Assembly (NCBI GenBank): GCA_900767595.1
Contig: CAAFZS010000018.1
Coordinates: 1-7,886 of the forward strand
DNA from: Bacteroidales bacterium
GTDB lineage: Bacteria > Bacteroidota > Bacteroidia > Bacteroidales > Paludibacteraceae
Length of the DNA: 7,886 nt
Reading direction: 5' to 3'
The notes beneath the pieces are model-generated. The model did not search any database. It was not told the DNA's origin and saw only the letters and a list, made by a program, of their open reading frames with translations. The translations under genes and the position numbers were made by a program. Shown piece after piece: positions 5,053-7,886 of the stretch (positions are counted from its first letter, which is position 1; every line of letters begins with the position of its first letter).

Positions 5053-5084
5053 CAAAAGTACATGCTTTTTCCGATTCCACCAAA
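5053..5084 (-). promoter_or_regulatory. Promoter of the tRNA-Pro/tRNA-Ser/rpmE2 cluster
   Basis: On the minus strand TTTG (5084-5081), a 20-base spacer and TACTTTTG (5060-5053) match the Bacteroidetes housekeeping promoter completely. The boxes end 34 bases before the tRNA-Pro 5' end. They lie just after the miaA stop, so the cluster has its own start even if miaA transcripts read through. Confidence 0.85.
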
Positions 5085-5103
5085 CTTTCCGACTATTTTT
5101 TCA

Positions 5104-6027
5104 TCATTTTTTTGCCACTTCAACTTTCTCCTCCAACGGTATCTGATAATCAACCCATTGAATAGGTATTCCGCGACGTTCCATGCCGCGAAACCAGGTC
5201 ATTTGACGCTTTGCAAACTGGTGAATAGCTATCTCAAGCTGCGAAAACATCTCCTCGTAGGTGAGTTTTCCGGTCAAAAAAAGCGTGAGAAACTTATATT
5301 CGAGTCCGTAATAGAGCAAATCTTCGGCGGGAACGGTCTCCAAAAGTTGCCTCACTTCGTCGATCATTCCATTCTCCAGACGTTGTTTCAGGCGGCGGGT
5401 GATGGAGCGGCGGCGAGTCTCGACATCGATGCTGACGCCCAAGACCAAAGGACGGAGCTCCGGACGCTGTTGCTTGTCCTCTTCTTCGGGATGACTTTTG
5501 TAGTATTCGGCTATTTCGATGGCGCGGATGGCTCGCTTCGTAGTCTCGATGTCGGTGACATTATGCAGTGTCTTATACTGCTCAAGGATAGACTTGAGTT
5601 CGTCGATGCTCTTCCCCTCCAGAGAGGCACGCAGCGGTTCGTTGACCGGCACTTCCACCATGCGATAGCCTTTCAGCACCGACTCCACATACAAACCCGT
5701 GCCGCCGCAAAGAATTGGCATCTTACCCCGACTGACGATATCCTCGTAGGCGGCGTAGAAGTCGCGGCAGTACTCATAGAGGTTGTATTTGTAGCCGGCG
5801 GGCTTGATGTCGATGAGGTGATAGGGAATCGGTCGGCCATCGACCACATACTCGTCGATGTCCTTGCCTGTGCCGAGATCCATGCCACGATAGATTTGTC
5901 GGCTGTCGGCACTGATGATCTCGCCGTCGATGGCGGCAGCGAGATGGGTGGCAAAGGCGGTCTTGCCCGTTGCCGTCGGACCAGTTATTACTATTATATT
6001 ATATGCTTCGTTGTTCATTTCTGACAT
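5104..6027 (-). CDS. miaA: tRNA dimethylallyltransferase (tRNA isopentenyltransferase)
   Basis: MiaA transfers a dimethylallyl group from DMAPP to N6 of A37 in tRNAs that read UNN codons. The protein shows the P-loop GPTATGKT at about residues 16-23, ISADSRQIYRGMDLGTGK after it, GGTGLYVESVLKGY mid-protein, DIETTKRAIRAIEIAEYY, and the conserved QFAKRQMTWFRGM near the C-terminus. The frame is open up to 6180, but a TAAATTTG promoter box at 6062-6055 puts the transcript start near 6048, and the extra upstream residues are Lys-rich and unlike the family. I therefore choose ATG 6027 (MSEMNNEAYNI, 307 residues, normal length); ATG 6018 is also possible. No terminator is visible after the stop, and the tRNA promoter begins about 20 bases later. 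Confidence 0.96.
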   Translation of the reverse strand: MSEMNNEAYNIIVITGPTATGKTAFATHLAAAIDGEIISADSRQIYRGMDLGTGKDIDEYVVDGRPIPYHLIDIKPAGYKYNLYEYCRDFYAAYEDIVSRGKMPILCGGTGLYVESVLKGYRMVEVPVNEPLRASLEGKSIDELKSILEQYKTLHNVTDIETTKRAIRAIEIAEYYKSHPEEEDKQQRPELRPLVLGVSIDVETRRRSITRRLKQRLENGMIDEVRQLLETVPAEDLLYYGLEYKFLTLFLTGKLTYEEMFSQLEIAIHQFAKRQMTWFRGMERRGIPIQWVDYQIPLEEKVEVAKK

Positions 6028-6054
6028 AGTATTTCTATTTAAGATAACTGCAGG

Positions 6055-6062
6055 CAAATTTA
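6055..6062 (-). promoter_or_regulatory. miaA promoter -7 box
   Basis: The minus-strand TAAATTTG matches TAnnTTTG, 28 bases before the chosen ATG. No clear TTTG is seen 19-21 bases upstream, so the call rests on the -7 box and its position. Confidence 0.55.
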
Positions 6063-6156
6063 CGTTTTTTCTTCGGTATGGCTTCTTTTTTTTGCCACTA
6101 TCTTCCGATGAGGGCAAAGTTTTTTTTGAGTTGCAGAATATCTTCGGTAATTTATG

Positions 6157-6164
6157 TAACTTTG
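6157..6164 (+). promoter_or_regulatory. Promoter -7 box for the outer-membrane protein gene
   Basis: TAACTTTG followed by C fits the -7 consensus and gives a 5' untranslated region of roughly 35 bases. The -33 box is poor: TTG at 6131-6133 is 23 bases away. It is divergent from the miaA box, about 95 bases apart. Confidence 0.6.
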
Positions 6165-6205
6165 CGCCACGATAGTGCATCTATCCAACGAATCTCAGAC
6201 ACAGC

Positions 6206-7225
6206 ATGCGCAAACTATATATCATCGTCTTTCTACTTACACTTTTCTCGGTCCAGACCCTCAGGGCTCAGAGCGATTCGCTTCCCCGTAGCGGCTTCTT
6301 CTGCTATGCCCCCTACGGCCGTTCGCTCCTTGCCGACGTCCACCCCAACTTCGCCCGCATCGATATCGCCGGTTTCAGCAACCACACGGCCTACGACTAC
6401 AGCCAGAGCAACAAGCCATGGCGTATGTCTGTCTTCGGTGTCATGGGTATGGAGGCACCTATCTGGCGAGGTGAGTTTCTGCAGAACCGTTTAGGAGTGA
6501 GTTTCTCCATAACCGCTTCATCAACCATCTGGCTTGATATCCTGGAGCCTACGACAGCCCCGGTGGTCAACACCGACTACCGCTTCGGCATGCCTACCAC
6601 GACGTTTATCCACCGCCTCAACAAGGGATTTCTCCGCAACTACTCTATCGCCTTCAGCCCCTATAAGCATGAGTCGACCCACATCGGCGACGAACTGCAG
6701 ATCCAGCACATGGAGCAAGGCTACAAGTTGCGACGGGTGAATGTCAGTTACAACTATGCCGAACTCGCCTTCACGGTCAACGAGCCGGAGGACTCCCGGG
6801 CATCATGTCACACGTTCCGTCTCAGTGCCGCCGTGCTCTACAACCTCAGCCGACGGGGCTACAACGTCACCCCAGCCGACGGTCCCGACCAACTGTTGAG
6901 CCAACCGACTGCCCCGGTAGAGGTCTGGCTGCAATACCAATATCAGACAAAAGCGACACAAGGAGGACTCCAAGGCATTGTCTCCGCAGAGATACGCAAC
7001 CGCGCTCTCTACGGCTACACCTACAATGGTATCGGACTGCAGGAGGAACGCCGAATCTTCACCTACAACGCCTTCATCGGCCTACGCTACAACACACCGG
7101 GCTACGATGGCTATTTCTCTCGCTTCGCCCTTGGACTCAGAGGCTATTACGGCAATTGTCCCTATGGTCAGTTCCGCAACCTCCCCAATTTTGCTCAAGT
7201 GGGCTTCTCACTCATCTTCCAATAA
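6206..7225 (+). CDS. Outer-membrane-type protein, DUF1207-like
   Basis: The 339-residue protein opens with a signal peptide (MRKLYIIVFLLTLFSVQTLRAQ, cut near residue 22). The rest alternates aromatic and polar residues as in beta-barrels and ends in VGFSLIFQ, an outer-membrane-like C-terminus close to the terminal aromatic rule. The motif KHESTHIGDE near the middle is like the HxSxHxGDE block I associate with DUF1207-type proteins, whose function is not known. PWRMSVFGVMGMEAP and the repeated Tyr-rich strands (YELAF-like NYAELAFTV, LQYQYQT, YNAFIGLRY) support a barrel. It starts at ATG 6206, directly before the hydrophobic signal, and is followed 10 bases later by the MGMT-domain gene in a likely operon. 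It may be a porin-like channel or a structural protein. The outer-membrane location is fairly safe; the family is less so. Confidence 0.72.
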   Translation: MRKLYIIVFLLTLFSVQTLRAQSDSLPRSGFFCYAPYGRSLLADVHPNFARIDIAGFSNHTAYDYSQSNKPWRMSVFGVMGMEAPIWRGEFLQNRLGVSFSITASSTIWLDILEPTTAPVVNTDYRFGMPTTTFIHRLNKGFLRNYSIAFSPYKHESTHIGDELQIQHMEQGYKLRRVNVSYNYAELAFTVNEPEDSRASCHTFRLSAAVLYNLSRRGYNVTPADGPDQLLSQPTAPVEVWLQYQYQTKATQGGLQGIVSAEIRNRALYGYTYNGIGLQEERRIFTYNAFIGLRYNTPGYDGYFSRFALGLRGYYGNCPYGQFRNLPNFAQVGFSLIFQ

Positions 7226-7235
7226 CGCATATGCC

Positions 7236-7550
7236 ATGACGACAGAAGAAAGGGTCAAAAGCGACCAAAGCATCACCGAGTTCCAAAGAAGGGTATACCT
7301 CGAACTGTTGAACATTCCCCGCGGCGAGACCATATCCTATGGCGAATTGGCGCATCGCATCGGATGTCGTAGCGCCCAGGCGGTCGGGCAGGCTCTCAAG
7401 CGCAATCCTTTCGCACCCGACGTCCCCTGTCACCGCGTGATAGCAGCCAACGGCACCATCGGTGGATTCTACGGTCAGCGCAAGGGCGAGATGATTGAAA
7501 AGAAAAAGAGAATGCTCGCCGAAGAGAAAGGCAGAAATCCGATTGACTGA
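7236..7550 (+). CDS. MGMT-family protein (short, DNA-binding/active-site domain only)
   Basis: The 104-residue protein consists only of the C-terminal domain of O6-alkylguanine-DNA alkyltransferases. FQRRVYLELLNIPRG leads into the helix-turn-helix (ISYGELAHRIGCRSAQAVGQAL), then NPFAPDVPCHRVIAANG with the PCHRV active site (Cys65). The acceptor cysteine is kept, so unlike alkyltransferase-like proteins (PWHRV) it could accept an alkyl group. It lacks the N-terminal domain of Ogt/Ada. The position of the base-flipping arginine finger (ARAVG in characterised enzymes) is Gln48. The start at ATG 7236 is chosen because the open frame further upstream overlaps the preceding gene and has non-protein-like composition. 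An ATG at 7231 runs straight into a stop. It probably repairs or senses alkylated DNA, co-transcribed with the gene before it. Confidence 0.88.
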   Translation: MTTEERVKSDQSITEFQRRVYLELLNIPRGETISYGELAHRIGCRSAQAVGQALKRNPFAPDVPCHRVIAANGTIGGFYGQRKGEMIEKKKRMLAEEKGRNPID

Positions 7551-7553
7551 ATG

Positions 7554-7580
7554 TTCAAAACCTTTTGTTGAAGATTTTTT
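7554..7580 (+). terminator. Weak candidate terminator after the MGMT gene
   Basis: ttcaa (7554-7558) and ttgaa (7568-7572) can form a short A/T stem, followed by gatttttt. The stem has only one G-C pair, so efficiency would be low. The T-run overlaps the -33 box of the next promoter. Confidence 0.3.
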
Positions 7581-7608
7581 GGAAAGACCACAGCAGACAC
7601 TATCTTTG
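7578..7608 (+). promoter_or_regulatory. Promoter of the sensor kinase gene
   Basis: TTTG (7578-7581), a 19-base spacer and TATCTTTG (7601-7608) match the Bacteroidetes promoter fully. The start site would lie near 7615, leaving a leader of only about 12 bases before the ATG. Confidence 0.85.
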
Positions 7609-7626
7609 CAATTAAAACTCTGTCGC

Positions 7627-7886
7627 ATGAAACTCTCTGCAAAACAAAAAGAATTGTTGGCAATTATCGGCGTATGGCTGATGATTTATGCCTCTATGCC
7701 ACTCTATAAATACTATTCACTTCTCGCTATCCAATTGGAATTCAATTGGCACGAGTTGTGGATCACATGGCGACACACATCGACCTTTGCCATCCTGTTT
7801 CTGCTACACCATTATGTTGTAGTCCCCAAACTAGTGAATCGCAAACACATCGCTTTCTATGTTGTTTGCGTCATCGTCATGTTGAC
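7627..7886 (+). CDS. LytS-type sensor histidine kinase, N-terminal part (runs off the window)
   Basis: 86 codons are present from ATG 7627 to the edge. The protein opens MKLSAKQKELLAIIGVWLMIYASMP, a first membrane helix at about residues 9-28. A second is at about 50-64 (TSTFAILFLLHHYVVVP) and a third begins at about 74. The pattern of a helix followed by HHYxVVPKL before the next helix is typical of the multi-helix sensor region of Bacteroidetes LytS/YehU-like kinases (His_kinase domain PF06580), usually paired with a LytTR response regulator downstream. The kinase domain is outside the window, so the family call depends on this N-terminal pattern only. It has its own strong promoter. Confidence 0.6.
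   Translation, partial: MKLSAKQKELLAIIGVWLMIYASMPLYKYYSLLAIQLEFNWHELWITWRHTSTFAILFLLHHYVVVPKLVNRKHIAFYVVCVIVML

Noticed and set aside
4864..5153. Minus-strand frames across the tRNA genes
   Set aside because: They are translations of tRNA sequence (for example GVAQLV and RWRSGRSRRS), common false genes.
4951..6024. Long plus-strand frame opposite miaA
   Set aside because: It is a shadow of miaA and overlaps the tRNA-Pro gene and its promoter. It resembles no protein family.
6028..6180. 51-residue N-terminal extension of MiaA
   Set aside because: It contains the TAAATTTG promoter box at 6062-6055 and overlaps the divergent promoter. The resulting Lys-rich sequence is unlike MiaA, which normally starts just before the P-loop.
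6978..7235. N-terminal extension of the MGMT protein
   Set aside because: It overlaps the upstream gene in another frame, and its Ser/Thr/Ala-rich composition looks like shadow translation. The ATG at 7236 gives a normal domain start.

Overview
The window looks like chromosomal DNA from a member of the Bacteroidales, most likely a Prevotella-like gut or rumen species. The evidence is the repeated TAnnTTTG promoter boxes with TTTG about 19-20 bases upstream, a type IX secretion sorting domain, tRNA genes with no encoded CCA, a zinc-free L31, and the kind of RiPP locus known from this group. The genus is inferred; no marker gene settles it.

Positions 1-2750 (minus strand) hold a compact, visibly A/T-rich RiPP locus. 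Reading in transcription order: a promoter (about 2741-2771), a roughly 340-base structured leader ending in a terminator-like hairpin, a precursor peptide with eleven cysteines at every fourth residue behind a twin-arginine signal (2054-2338), a small unrecognised protein (1787-2038), an intercistronic hairpin, a radical SAM/SPASM maturase (465-1691), and a short protein resembling only the front of the CXXX-repeat 'maturase' partner (99-461). The reading is that the radical SAM enzyme modifies the Cys-repeat core in the cytoplasm and the product leaves through the Tat system. A plus-strand gene end of unknown identity lies at 1-75.

Positions 2890-3600 hold a 42-bp tandem repeat array with nine near-identical units, then decayed copies still in register, with opposite-facing partial copies at both flanks. 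It has no convincing coding role. Positions 3581-3829 contain a minus-strand terminator and small GGCGA repeats.

Positions 3830-5018 (minus strand) hold the C-terminal remnant of a type IX-secreted surface protein, then a promoter-tRNA-Pro(UGG)-tRNA-Ser(UGA)-rpmE2 cluster ending in a strong terminator.

Positions 5104-6027 (minus strand) encode MiaA. It diverges from a plus-strand pair made of an outer-membrane-type protein of the HESTHIGDE (DUF1207-like) kind and a short MGMT-domain protein. A further promoter drives the start of a LytS-type sensor kinase that runs off the right edge.
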